Origin: Pseudomonas bijieensis
GTDB lineage: Bacteria; Pseudomonadota; Gammaproteobacteria; Pseudomonadales; Pseudomonadaceae
Length of the DNA: 64,000 nt
Assembly: GCF_013347965.1 (NCBI RefSeq)
Contig: NZ_CP048810.1
Coordinates: forward strand, 4,029,501-4,093,500
Direction of reading: 5' to 3'
The translations under genes were made by a program, and so were the position numbers. The notes beneath the pieces are model-generated. The model did not search any database. It was not told the origin of the DNA and saw only the letters and a list, made by a program, of their open reading frames with translations. Positions within the stretch are counted from its first letter, which is position 1, and each line of letters starts with the position of its first letter. Positions 37,059 through 46,252 of the stretch are shown piece by piece.

Positions 37059-39110
37059 GTGAGCGTGAACAACCCTCTTTTACAGCCCTATGACCTGCCG
37101 CCATTCTCGGCGATCCGTGCCGAGCACGTGCAACCGGCCATCGAGCAGATCCTGGCTGACAACCGTGCCGCCATCGCCGAACTCCTCAAGACCCAAGTCC
37201 AGCAGCCTACCTGGGCCGGCCTGGTATTGGCGATGGACGAGCTCAATGATCGCCTGGGCGCCGCCTGGAGCCCGGTCAGTCATTTGAACGCCGTGCGCAA
37301 CAGCCCTGAACTGCGCGAGGCCTACGAGGCCTGCCTGCCGGCGCTGAGTGCCTACTCCACGGAACTGGGCCAGAACCGCGAACTGTTCCAGGCTTTCGAA
37401 GCCTTGGCCAACAGCCCCGAAGCCGCTGGTTTCGACGTGGCGCAGAAAACCATCCTGGAACACTCCCTGCGCGACTTCCGCCTGTCGGGCATCGACCTGC
37501 CGCCCGAGCAGCAGAAGCGTTACGCCGAAGTGCAAAGCAAACTCTCCGAGCTGGGCAGCCGCTTCTCCAATCAACTGCTGGATGCAACCCAGGCCTGGAC
37601 CAAGCACGTCACCGATGAAGCCGCCCTCGCCGGCCTGACCGATTCGGCCAAGGCGCAAATGGCCGCGGCTGCCCAGGCCAAGGAACTGGACGGCTGGCTG
37701 ATCAACCTGGAATTCCCCAGCTATTACGCGGTGATGACCTACGCCGAAGACCGCGCCCTGCGTGAAGAAGTCTACGCGGCGTACTGCACCCGCGCTTCCG
37801 ACCAGGGCCCGAATGCCGGTCAGAACGATAACGGCCCGGTGATGGAAAAGATCCTCGACCTGCGTCAGGAACTGGCCCAACTGCTCGGTTTCGCCAACTT
37901 CGCCGAGTTGAGCCTGGCGACCAAGATGGCCGAATCCAGCGATCAGGTCCTCAGCTTCCTGCGTGACCTGGCCAAGCGCAGCAAGCCGTTCGCCGCCCTG
38001 GACCTGGAGCAGCTCAAAGCCTTCGCCGCCGAACAGGGCTGCCCCGACCTGCAAAGCTGGGACAGCGGTTTCTACGGTGAAAAACTGCGCCAGCAACGTT
38101 ACAGCGTGGCCCAGGAAGCCCTGCGCGCCTACTTCCCGATCGACAAAGTGCTGAGCGGCCTGTTTGCCATCGTGCAACGCCTGTACGGCATCGAAATCGC
38201 CGAACTGAAAGGTTTCGACACTTGGCATCCGGATGTGCGCCTGTTCGAAATCAAGGAGAACGGCCAGCATGTCGGCCGCTTCTTCTTCGACCTCTACGCC
38301 CGCGCCAACAAGCGTGGCGGCGCCTGGATGGACGGCGCCCGCGACCGTCGCCGTACGATCGAGGGTGTACTGCAAAGCCCTGTGGCGAACCTGGTGTGCA
38401 ACTTCACCCCGGCCGACAGCGGCAAGCCGGCGCTGCTGACCCACGACGAAGTCACCACCCTGTTCCACGAGTTCGGCCATGGCCTGCACCACCTGCTGAC
38501 TCGCGTCGAGCACGCTGGCGTGTCCGGCATCAACGGCGTGGCCTGGGATGCCGTGGAACTGCCAAGCCAGTTCATGGAGAACTGGTGCTGGGAGCCTGAA
38601 GGCCTGGCGCTGATTTCCGGCCACTACGAAACCGGCGACCCGCTGCCCCAGGACCTGCTGGAAAAAATGCTCGCGGCGAAAAACTTCCAGTCCGGCCTGA
38701 TGATGGTCCGCCAACTGGAGTTCTCGCTGTTCGACTTCGAGCTGCATGCCACCCACGGCGACGGACGCGGCGTGCTGCAAGTGCTCGAAGGCGTGCGCGA
38801 CGAGGTGTCGGTCATGCGTCCGCCGGCCTATAACCGCTTCCCCAACAGCTTTGCGCACATTTTCGCCGGCGGGTATGCGGCGGGCTACTACAGCTACAAA
38901 TGGGCGGAAGTACTGTCAGCGGATGCGTTCTCCAAGTTCGAAGAGGACGGCGTGCTCAACGCTGCCACCGGTCGTGCCTTCCGCGAAGCCATCCTGGCCC
39001 GTGGCGGTTCCCAGGAGCCCATGGTGCTGTTCGTCGACTTCCGTGGCCGTGAGCCGTCGATTGACGCACTCTTGCGCCATAGCGGCCTGACCGAGGACGC
39101 GGCAGCATGA
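37059..39110 (+). CDS. prlC: Oligopeptidase A (M3 metallopeptidase)
   Basis: This gene encodes 683 residues. The zinc site is LFHEFGHGLHHLL with His470 and His474, and the third ligand is the Glu in WDAVELPSQFMENW. The terminal AYNRFPNSFAHIFAGGYAAGYYSYKWAEVLSAD is typical of PrlC. It cleaves short peptides, including signal-peptide remnants, in the cytoplasm. GTG at 37059 (VSVNNPLLQPYDLPPF) is chosen for family fit and AAGGTG upstream. Its stop overlaps the next gene by ATGA. Confidence 0.95.
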   Translation: MSVNNPLLQPYDLPPFSAIRAEHVQPAIEQILADNRAAIAELLKTQVQQPTWAGLVLAMDELNDRLGAAWSPVSHLNAVRNSPELREAYEACLPALSAYSTELGQNRELFQAFEALANSPEAAGFDVAQKTILEHSLRDFRLSGIDLPPEQQKRYAEVQSKLSELGSRFSNQLLDATQAWTKHVTDEAALAGLTDSAKAQMAAAAQAKELDGWLINLEFPSYYAVMTYAEDRALREEVYAAYCTRASDQGPNAGQNDNGPVMEKILDLRQELAQLLGFANFAELSLATKMAESSDQVLSFLRDLAKRSKPFAALDLEQLKAFAAEQGCPDLQSWDSGFYGEKLRQQRYSVAQEALRAYFPIDKVLSGLFAIVQRLYGIEIAELKGFDTWHPDVRLFEIKENGQHVGRFFFDLYARANKRGGAWMDGARDRRRTIEGVLQSPVANLVCNFTPADSGKPALLTHDEVTTLFHEFGHGLHHLLTRVEHAGVSGINGVAWDAVELPSQFMENWCWEPEGLALISGHYETGDPLPQDLLEKMLAAKNFQSGLMMVRQLEFSLFDFELHATHGDGRGVLQVLEGVRDEVSVMRPPAYNRFPNSFAHIFAGGYAAGYYSYKWAEVLSADAFSKFEEDGVLNAATGRAFREAILARGGSQEPMVLFVDFRGREPSIDALLRHSGLTEDAAA

Positions 39111-39385
39111 GCGAGGGGCCTGTGATTACCAAGAGACGCTTTATCGCCGGGGCGGTCTGCCCGGCCTGCAGCGAGCCGGACAAACTGATGATGTGGAACG
39201 AAGACGGCGTACCGCACCGTGAATGCGTGGCCTGCGGTTACTCCGACACACTCAACGAGCAAGGCCTGTCGGTGCCCAAGGAATTGGGCACCCGGGTCAA
39301 CACCTCGGCGCTTAAAGTGCCGGATGCCAAGGTCCAGGCGGTGCAGTTTTTCCCCAACCCCAAGTTGAAGAAAAAAACCGACTGA
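39107..39385 (+). CDS. YheV-like zinc-ribbon protein
   Basis: This gene encodes 92 residues with two CxxC pairs, VCPACSEPDK and ECVACGYSD, which form a zinc ribbon. This is the YheV/DUF2387 family, regularly found directly after prlC. The ATG overlaps the prlC stop (ATGA), so translation is coupled. Function is unknown; the basic KLKKKTD tail is common in the family. Confidence 0.92.
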   Translation: MSEGPVITKRRFIAGAVCPACSEPDKLMMWNEDGVPHRECVACGYSDTLNEQGLSVPKELGTRVNTSALKVPDAKVQAVQFFPNPKLKKKTD

Positions 39386-39400
39386 CATCTTCGGCATCAC

Positions 39401-39424
39401 CTTCCGGGCCCCAAGGCCCGGAAG
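39401..39424. terminator. Hairpin after prlC-yheV
   Basis: A perfect 10-bp stem CTTCCGGGCC / GGCCCGGAAG with a CCAA loop lies 16 bases after the YheV-like stop. There is no T run behind it, so it may be a weak terminator or an RNA-stabilising end. Confidence 0.6.
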
Positions 39425-39500
39425 CGATACATATATATCGCCATGCCGCCCACCTTCCTGCCCAGACTGCTCATCCCGTTCAGTCCATGGAAGGCTTCCG

Positions 39501-41489
39501 ATGCCCAACGATGACAACCCGCTGTTGCAGGCCCATGACCTGCCACCTTTTTCCCAGATCCAAGCCCGGCATTTCTCGCCGGCCCTCGACCGGATTCTTG
39601 CCGAGAGCCGCGATCAAGTAGCCGACATCATCAAGACCCAGACACCGTTCCCCACCTGGGACGACCTCGTGCTGGCGATGGACGAAATCCACGCCCGGCT
39701 GAAAGGTTTCGACTATGTGCTCAAGCGCCTGACCTTGACCAGGACAGGCGACGCCTGGACCCAGGCTTCACTCGACTGCAGCGAACGGTTGCACGATTAC
39801 CAGCGGTCGTTGAAACAACACCCCGAACTGTTCCAACTCTTCCAGCGCTTGGCGAACAGCCCGATAGCCCGGCATTTCACACCAGCGAGAAAAAGAACCC
39901 TGGAAAAGATCCTCCGGCAGTTTCGCCAGAACGGGTTGGCGCACACCGCACAGGCAGACTTGAAAGACCTGCAGCTACGCATCCAAGGTGCCCAGAGCTT
40001 GTTCCTGGAGCACCTGCACGAAGCCAATAAAGCCTGGAGCAAAACGTTTGACGATGAAGCTCAACTGAGCGGCCTGCCGCCGTCTTTCAAGCAACGCATG
40101 GTCGACCAGGCGCGTGAGGCCGGGCGTGAGGGCTGGCTGCTGACGCTCAATGAGGAGTCGTTTCGCATCGTCACCCGTTACGCTGACGATCACCTTTTGC
40201 GCAAGCAAATGTACGTCGCCTTCAGCACGCGCGCGTCGGACCAAGGGCCGCATGCCGGCGCGTTCGACAACGGTGAAGTACTCGCGCAATTGCTCAGGGA
40301 TCGTCATCAACAGGCCACGTTACTGGGCTATTCGAATTACGCTCAAATGGCGATTGAGCCGGAGCAGGCCAAGTCGCCTGAACAGGTACTGGCCTTCCTG
40401 CAAACACAGCTCGCCCAGCGGCACAGCGCATTTGTCCGGGACACAAAACAACTGCAGGCATTTGCCACGACGCAAGGCTTCAGGAGGCTCCAGCCTTGGG
40501 ATTATCAATACCTGGCAGAACAACTTCGGCGGCAAACGACTGGGGTTTCGGAGCAGGCCGCCAGTGCCTGGTTTGAATTGGAGTCGACTTTCGCACAACT
40601 GTTACTGATCGCCAGGGACCTGTTCGGCGTGAACATCGTTGAACGTCAGGATGTGGCGACGTGGCATACGGACGTGCGTCTTTTTGAAATCCGCGAGCGG
40701 GATGAGACCCTGGGTTACCTCTATTTCGACCCGTTCGAGGATGCACATCAGGACGGCTTCCCCAATACCACCACCCTGCGCAACCGCCGCATCACCGCCG
40801 AGGGCCGGCCTCGGCACCCCATCGCCGCGTTGCATGGCTGGTTGCCGCGTGGCTCAGGTGCAAGCCCGGTGTTGCTGGATCATCGGCAACTGCGAATCCT
40901 CTTTCACGAGTTCGGCCATTGCTTGCACCACATCTTGACCCGGGCTGAATACCGCGTCGTTTCCGGGATCTCGGAGCTGTCCCGGGATACGGCCGAATTC
41001 GCCGGGGTTTTGTTCGAGCAATGGTGCTTCTCCAAGCCATGCCTGATTCGTGTATCCAAACATCACCAAACCGGGGCGCCCTTGCCGGACAACATCGCCG
41101 ATCAGTTGCTGGTTTACCTCCATACCCAGACCAGTTGGGAAAGCGCCTCTTTCTTGCGTGATGCGCTGTTCGACGTGGAGTTGCACCGCAGCCACGGCGA
41201 CGGACGCACTGCCCAACAAGTATTCGCGCAAGTCAGCGCACAGGTCGGGCATCTGCCGATGTCTGCAAACGAACGCTGGCCCAATGGCCTGGACTATATG
41301 GTGACCGGCTATGGGGCCGGGATCTACGCCTATGCCTGGGCGAAGAAATTGGCGAAAACCGTATTCCAGCGCTTCGAGCGCGACGGACTGTTCAACCGGG
41401 AAACCGGGCGGGCGTTGCGCGAGACGATTTTCGGGCCGAGCGACTCACGACCGCTGTCTGAATCGATCTCGGCGTTTTTGGAGACGTAA
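39501..41489 (+). CDS. M3 metallopeptidase, tandem paralogue of PrlC
   Basis: This gene encodes 662 residues that follow PrlC throughout: NPLLQAHDLPPFSQIQARHFSPAL at the start, RASDQGPHAGAFDNGEVLAQLL in the middle and the zinc motif LFHEFGHCLHHILT (His469). The Glu ligand sits in RDTAEFAGVLFEQW. Active-site residues are kept, but many others differ, so it is a diverged second peptidase rather than a recent copy. SD GAAGG precedes the ATG. Substrate is unknown. Confidence 0.92.
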   Translation: MPNDDNPLLQAHDLPPFSQIQARHFSPALDRILAESRDQVADIIKTQTPFPTWDDLVLAMDEIHARLKGFDYVLKRLTLTRTGDAWTQASLDCSERLHDYQRSLKQHPELFQLFQRLANSPIARHFTPARKRTLEKILRQFRQNGLAHTAQADLKDLQLRIQGAQSLFLEHLHEANKAWSKTFDDEAQLSGLPPSFKQRMVDQAREAGREGWLLTLNEESFRIVTRYADDHLLRKQMYVAFSTRASDQGPHAGAFDNGEVLAQLLRDRHQQATLLGYSNYAQMAIEPEQAKSPEQVLAFLQTQLAQRHSAFVRDTKQLQAFATTQGFRRLQPWDYQYLAEQLRRQTTGVSEQAASAWFELESTFAQLLLIARDLFGVNIVERQDVATWHTDVRLFEIRERDETLGYLYFDPFEDAHQDGFPNTTTLRNRRITAEGRPRHPIAALHGWLPRGSGASPVLLDHRQLRILFHEFGHCLHHILTRAEYRVVSGISELSRDTAEFAGVLFEQWCFSKPCLIRVSKHHQTGAPLPDNIADQLLVYLHTQTSWESASFLRDALFDVELHRSHGDGRTAQQVFAQVSAQVGHLPMSANERWPNGLDYMVTGYGAGIYAYAWAKKLAKTVFQRFERDGLFNRETGRALRETIFGPSDSRPLSESISAFLET

Positions 41490-41493
41490 CCGA

Positions 41494-42174
41494 TCAGCGT
41501 TCGGGAAGCACAATCTGAGGGTCAAGATGACGCGTCGTCGTGGTCGAGTTGACCCAGCTTTCCAGGGAGCAAAGGGCAAAGACGCTGGTGCTGCAATCAC
41601 CGTTCGCCAACGCCGTGCGGAGTTTGTCGACATCGGCCTGCATCATGTAGCGAACGCCGTCCTTGAAATGATGGCTGTCACCGAAGCCACCTTCGGTCAT
41701 TTCGTTCAACGCATCCTCCTTGCTCCAGCCCTGTACCACCACCCGGTACATGGCGGCCACCAATCCGGTGCGGTCCGAGCCGTGCTTGCAATGCATCAAC
41801 ACCGGCCCCTTGGCTTCGGCCGCCTGGACGGCGCGCAAGGCCCTGAGTATGTCGCTGTCATCGACGTGATTGGTGCGATAGGGCAACTGCACCTGCTCGA
41901 TGCCCGGGGTGGACAGCCAGCGCTTGTCCGACTCCGGCAGGAAAGTGATGACCGTGCCGATCCTGAGCTTCGTCAGCAAAGGCAGCGCTCCGCCGTCCGG
42001 CAGGGAGCTGCGGTAGAGCGTCGGTGACATCTGGTAGAGGTTGTAGTCCTTTTCCACCGGTTGCGCCCATTCAGCGGGCCTCGCCTCAGTGGAATCAGCC
42101 GCTTGGGCGGAAGTTTCGGCCAACCCGATGAGCAAGGCCAGGCAGAGCAGTGAACGGGAACAGAGCTTGAGCAT
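41494..42174 (-). CDS. Exported dual-specificity/tyrosine phosphatase
   Basis: This gene encodes 226 residues with a signal peptide (MLKLCSRSLLCLALLIGLAE...AQA). The phosphatase loop is VLMHCKHGSDRTGLVAAMYR, the HC-x5-R signature with the catalytic Cys and Arg. An upstream TVITFLPESDKRWL strand matches the DSP fold. It is probably periplasmic or outer-membrane-facing; its substrate is unknown. The ATG at 42174 begins the signal peptide and has no clear SD. It is divergent from the LexA-controlled gene. Confidence 0.85.
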   Translation of the reverse strand: MLKLCSRSLLCLALLIGLAETSAQAADSTEARPAEWAQPVEKDYNLYQMSPTLYRSSLPDGGALPLLTKLRIGTVITFLPESDKRWLSTPGIEQVQLPYRTNHVDDSDILRALRAVQAAEAKGPVLMHCKHGSDRTGLVAAMYRVVVQGWSKEDALNEMTEGGFGDSHHFKDGVRYMMQADVDKLRTALANGDCSTSVFALCSLESWVNSTTTTRHLDPQIVLPER

Positions 42175-42324
42175 GCACGAACGACCGAAAACGAAGGAAT
42201 ACGAGATGATCAGTTTCGGCTCGCTGCGGTTAAAAGCCTGTGAGGAGAACGTCAAAGTGTTGTGAACGATGATCCGGTATTTGGACTGCTGAATGGCACT
42301 GGCCTTAATCGAATACAGCGAATA

Positions 42325-42340
42325 CTGTATGCACATACAG
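42325..42340 (+). promoter_or_regulatory. LexA (SOS) box
   Basis: CTGTATGCACATACAG is a full CTG-N10-CAG palindrome with A/T-rich arms, very close to the LexA consensus of gamma-proteobacteria. It ends 16 bases before the ATG of the radical SAM gene, where LexA would block transcription. As I recall, the P. aeruginosa orthologue PA0069 is in the SOS regulon. Confidence 0.9.
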
Positions 42341-42356
42341 CTATCCGAGCATTCCC

Positions 42357-43415
42357 ATGCCAGCCTCCCTTCCACCTCGCGGCCGCGGCACCGCGACCAA
42401 CCCGCACAACCGCTTCGCCCCGAGTCGCTCGGTGGCTGAAGATGACGGTTGGCACCAGGAAGTCCCGCCGACCCAGGGCACCGAAGTGCGCATCGAAATG
42501 GCGAAGACCATCATTACCCGCAACACCTCGTCCGATATTCCCTTCGACCGCTCGATCAACCCGTACCGCGGCTGCGAACACGGCTGCATCTACTGCTATG
42601 CGCGGCCCAGCCACGCCTATTGGGACATGTCGCCGGGGCTGGATTTCGAAACCAAGCTGATCGCCAAGACCAATGCCGCCGATGTGCTGGAAGAGCAATT
42701 GTCCCGGCGCGGCTATCAATGCGCGCCGATCGCACTGGGTTCCAACACCGATCCCTATCAGCCTATCGAGCGCGAACAACGGATCACCCGGCGGATTCTC
42801 GAAGTGCTGCTGCGTTATCGGCATCCGGTGACCATCGTCACCAAGGGGTCGTTGATCCTGCGCGACCTGGACCTGCTGACCGAGCTGGCGCAACAACGCC
42901 TGGTGCACGTGATGATCAGCCTCACCACCCTGGACGATGAACTCAAGCGCATTCTCGAACCCCGCGCGGCGGCACCCAAGGCACGGCTGCGGGCGATCAA
43001 GGTCATGCGCGAGGCGGGTATTGCCGTGGGGGTGCTGTGTGCACCGATGATCCCGATGATCAATGACAGCGAGATCGAAAGCCTGCTGGCCGAAGCCCAC
43101 GCCGCCGGCGCCCAGAATGCCGCCTACGTCATGCTACGCCTGCCGCTGGAAGTCGCGCCGCTGTTCGAGGAGTGGTTGCAGGCGCACTACCCGCAACGCG
43201 CCGCCCACGTGCTGAGCCTGGTTCGCCAGAGCCGCGGCGGTGAACTGTATGACAGCCGCTTCGGTGCGCGGATGCGCGGCGAGGGCCCGTTCGCCGACCT
43301 GCTGGCCCAGCGTTTCGCCAAGGCACTCAAGCGCTTGGGGCTTGAGCGCCGCGACGGGTACACTCTTGATTGCGATGCCTTCTGTCCGCCGGGCCGACAG
43401 ATGTCGTTGATTTGA
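42357..43415 (+). CDS. Radical SAM protein of the PA0069 family
   Basis: This gene encodes 352 residues. The iron-sulphur motif is CEHGCIYCYARPSHAYWD (Cys73, Cys77, Cys80), preceded by DRSINPYRGCEHG. This is the SplB-like/PA0069 group, related to spore photoproduct lyases. The reaction is not known, but the LexA box directly upstream points to a role in DNA damage. The ATG at 42357 lies right after the operator. Confidence 0.93.
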   Translation: MPASLPPRGRGTATNPHNRFAPSRSVAEDDGWHQEVPPTQGTEVRIEMAKTIITRNTSSDIPFDRSINPYRGCEHGCIYCYARPSHAYWDMSPGLDFETKLIAKTNAADVLEEQLSRRGYQCAPIALGSNTDPYQPIEREQRITRRILEVLLRYRHPVTIVTKGSLILRDLDLLTELAQQRLVHVMISLTTLDDELKRILEPRAAAPKARLRAIKVMREAGIAVGVLCAPMIPMINDSEIESLLAEAHAAGAQNAAYVMLRLPLEVAPLFEEWLQAHYPQRAAHVLSLVRQSRGGELYDSRFGARMRGEGPFADLLAQRFAKALKRLGLERRDGYTLDCDAFCPPGRQMSLI

Positions 43416-43621
43416 TTAAAGTTGACCTTGGAAAGGCCACTGGACATGAACTGCGCCAGTGTTTCGCCACCCCTGGAATCGTTGTCCTAGAGCCTTCGAT
43501 TTCAGTTTGAGTTAAGTTTCGGCCGCTACCTTGTTCAGCGAGTGACTGACGGGTCGAACATCTCGACCTGGATGTTTTTTAACCAGCCACTGGCGTCAGA
43601 CCGTCAAAAAGAGGATGAATC

Positions 43622-44353
43622 ATGAGTGACAAGGATAAACAGCCGTTGGCTGCGTCGGCTTCAGCCCAACCCGAGGCGGAAACCGCCGATGCAGCGCTGC
43701 AGCATATTGTTGACGGCTTTTTGCATTTCCATCACGAGATCTTTCCGCAGCAGGAAGAACTCTTCAAGAAACTCGCCACCGCCCAGAAACCCCGGGCGAT
43801 GTTCATCACCTGCGCCGATTCGCGCATCGTGCCCGAGTTGATCACCCATAGCTCCCCCGGCGACCTGTTCGTGACCCGCAACGTCGGCAACGTCGTTCCG
43901 CCTTACGGGCAGATGAACGGCGGCGTCTCCACGGCCATCGAGTACGCCGTGCTGGCCCTCGGCGTGCAGCACATCATTGTCTGCGGCCATTCCGATTGCG
44001 GCGCCATGCGTGCGGTGCTCAACCCCGACACCCTGGAAAAAATGCCCACGGTAAAAGCCTGGCTGCGCCACGCCGAAGTGGCCAAGACCATGGTCCACGA
44101 CAACTGTCCGTGCGGTGACGAAAAGCAAACCATGCCCATCCTCACCGAAGAGAACGTGATCGCGCAGTTGCAGCATTTGCGAACGCACCCTTCGGTGGCC
44201 TCGCGCATGGCCAGCGGTCAGTTGTTCATCCACGGTTGGGTGTACAACATCGAGACCAGCGAGATCAAAGCCTACGACGCGGACCAGGGACGTTTCCTGC
44301 CGCTCGATGGCAGCCATCCGATACCGGTGGCGACGCCCAAAGCGCGCTTCTAA
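43622..44353 (+). CDS. Beta-class carbonic anhydrase
   Basis: This gene encodes 243 residues. The zinc ligands are Cys64 in TCADSRIVPE (with the Asp66/Arg68 dyad) and His123 and Cys126 in CGHSDCGAMR. It interconverts CO2 and bicarbonate in the cytoplasm. AGAGGATG precedes the ATG. A SulP transporter gene follows 92 bases downstream on the same strand, suggesting that the pair brings in and uses bicarbonate. Confidence 0.95.
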   Translation: MSDKDKQPLAASASAQPEAETADAALQHIVDGFLHFHHEIFPQQEELFKKLATAQKPRAMFITCADSRIVPELITHSSPGDLFVTRNVGNVVPPYGQMNGGVSTAIEYAVLALGVQHIIVCGHSDCGAMRAVLNPDTLEKMPTVKAWLRHAEVAKTMVHDNCPCGDEKQTMPILTEENVIAQLQHLRTHPSVASRMASGQLFIHGWVYNIETSEIKAYDADQGRFLPLDGSHPIPVATPKARF

Positions 44354-44445
44354 CCACTCCTAAACATCCTCGTGTGGTTCAAGCCTTACCGCTGTTTGCG
44401 CGGTAGGGCCTCGCCATGCCTGAAGAAAACTGCGGGAGAGTCGCC

Positions 44446-45975
44446 ATGCGTGCTGCTCAATTAAAAGCTGTTCTGCCACGGGAGCTGCTGGCTTCGGTGG
44501 TTGTGTTCCTGGTGGCGCTACCCTTGTGCATGGGTATTGCCATCGCCTCCGGCCTGCCACCGGCCAAAGGCCTGATCACCGGGATCATCGGTGGTTTGGT
44601 GGTGGGTTTCCTGGCAGGTTCCAAGCTGCAAGTCAGTGGCCCGGCCGCCGGGTTGGCGGTGCTGGTCTTCGAGTTGGTGCGCCAGCATGGCGTGGCAATG
44701 CTCGGGCCGATCCTGCTGCTGGCCGGTCTGCTGCAATTGTTGGCCGGGCGCTTTCGCCTGGGCTGCTGGTTTCGGGTCACCGCACCTGCGGTGGTGTACG
44801 GGATGCTCGCCGGTATCGGCGTGCTGATCGTGTTGTCCCAGGTCCACGTGATGCTCGACGCCGCGCCCAAGCCGTCAGGGCTGGATAACCTGGCGGCGTT
44901 CCCGGCAGCGGTGGCCCAGGCTTTGCCATCCTTTGGCTGGCAGGCCGGCCTGCTCGGGTTGTCGACGATTGCGGTGATGTGGCTGTGGGAAAAATTTCGC
45001 CCCCACAGCCTGCGCTTCATTCCTGGCGCCTTGCTTGGCGTAGGCCTGGCGACCGTCGCCAGCCTGCTGCTGGCCTTGCAGGTCAAACGCGTGGAAGTCC
45101 CCGAGAACCTCGCCGAAGCCATTGATTGGCTGCGTCCGGCCGACCTGCTGAACCTGGCCGACCCTACGCTGCTGATCGCCGCGTTCGCCGTGGCCTTCAT
45201 CGCCAGCGCCGAAACCCTGCTGTCAGCAGCCGCCGTGGATCGCATGCACAGCGGTGAACGTGCGGACTTCGACCGGGAACTGTCGGCGCAAGGCATCGGC
45301 AACATGCTCTGCGGCCTGCTCGGCGCCCTGCCAATGACTGGCGTGATCGTGCGCAGCTCGGCCAACGTCCAGGCCGGAGCCACTACACGAATGTCGACGA
45401 TTTTCCACGGCCTGTGGCTGTTGCTCTTCGTGCTGTTGCTGTCCAGCGTGCTGCAAAGCATTCCGGTGGCGAGCCTGGCGGGTGTGCTGGTGTACACCGG
45501 TTTCAAACTGGTGGACCTCAAGGCGTTTCGCAGCCTGGGCCGCTATGGCCGGATGCCGATGTTCACCTACGCCGCCACGGCGCTGGCGATCATCTTCACC
45601 GACCTGTTGACCGGTGTACTGATCGGTTTCGGCCTGACCCTGGCGAAACTAGCCTGGAAAGCCTCGCGCCTGAAAATCAGCCTGATCGACCTGCCCCGTG
45701 ACGGTGAGATGGAACTGCGGTTGGTCGGGGCGGCAACCTTCCTCAAGGTCCCGGCGTTGACCCAAGTGCTGGGCACCATACCGACAGGCGCCACCGTGCA
45801 TGTGCCGCTCAATAACCTGAGCTACATCGACCACTCGTGCCTGGAGCTGCTGGAAGAATGGGGCCGGGCGAACGCCAGCAAGGGCTCGAAACTGCTGATC
45901 GAATCCCGCGGGCTCAAGCGCCGGTTGGAAGGGCGGTTGCGGACCACCGTGGGGGTTGGCGCAGCCTCTGCCTGA
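44446..45975 (+). CDS. SulP-family anion transporter (likely bicarbonate)
   Basis: This gene encodes 509 residues with about ten to twelve membrane helices and a C-terminal STAS domain (from about residue 405). It has VALPLCMGIAIASGLPPAKGLITGIIGG, KLQVSGPAAGLAVLVFELV and GLLGALPMTGVIVRSSANV, all SulP landmarks. Context next to a carbonic anhydrase favours bicarbonate over sulphate. The ATG at 44446 has GGGAGAG upstream; the in-frame ATG at 44416 would add ten residues. Confidence 0.92.
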   Translation: MRAAQLKAVLPRELLASVVVFLVALPLCMGIAIASGLPPAKGLITGIIGGLVVGFLAGSKLQVSGPAAGLAVLVFELVRQHGVAMLGPILLLAGLLQLLAGRFRLGCWFRVTAPAVVYGMLAGIGVLIVLSQVHVMLDAAPKPSGLDNLAAFPAAVAQALPSFGWQAGLLGLSTIAVMWLWEKFRPHSLRFIPGALLGVGLATVASLLLALQVKRVEVPENLAEAIDWLRPADLLNLADPTLLIAAFAVAFIASAETLLSAAAVDRMHSGERADFDRELSAQGIGNMLCGLLGALPMTGVIVRSSANVQAGATTRMSTIFHGLWLLLFVLLLSSVLQSIPVASLAGVLVYTGFKLVDLKAFRSLGRYGRMPMFTYAATALAIIFTDLLTGVLIGFGLTLAKLAWKASRLKISLIDLPRDGEMELRLVGAATFLKVPALTQVLGTIPTGATVHVPLNNLSYIDHSCLELLEEWGRANASKGSKLLIESRGLKRRLEGRLRTTVGVGAASA

Positions 45976-45991
45976 CCCTTCAAGTCCAAAA

Positions 45992-46081
45992 TGGGGGAGC
46001 GCGCCTGCTCGCGATAAGGGCATCAATCCAACATGGATGTTGCCTGTGACATCGCTATCGCGAGCAGGCTCGCTCCCACAG
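45992..46081. repeat. BIME: inverted REP pair
   Basis: A left REP (GGGGGAGCGCGCCTGCTCGCG) and an inverted right REP with core GCGAGCAGGCTCGC flank a small ACATGGATGT palindrome. It lies downstream of the SulP gene. Confidence 0.92.
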
Positions 46082-46149
46082 GGGACTGGCAATGGTCGCC
46101 TTGAAATAAAACGTGTTCCGAATCCGAAGAGATTCATTTGACGCAAAAA

Positions 46150-46192
46150 GAACCATTTAAAATAATTTGAACCACTATTGATAAATTGGTTC
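46150..46192. promoter_or_regulatory. Repeated GAACCA half sites in an AT-rich upstream region
   Basis: GAACCA occurs at 46150 and 46169 as direct copies and inverted (TGGTTC) at 46187. The last two form GAACCA-N12-TGGTTC. The surrounding DNA (TTTAAAATAATTTG) is much richer in AT than the rest of the window. The layout resembles an operator for a small dimeric repressor, perhaps the gene that follows at 46253. Confidence 0.4.
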
Positions 46193-46252
46193 CCAGGCAA
46201 TAGGATGGTTACGTCTCCTCTACTTCCGAGGGGCTTTACCGGAATCATTCCC

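Noticed and set aside
37080..38858. Open frame of 592 residues on the minus strand opposite prlC
   Set aside because: This is antisense shadow; prlC is intact and fully recognisable.
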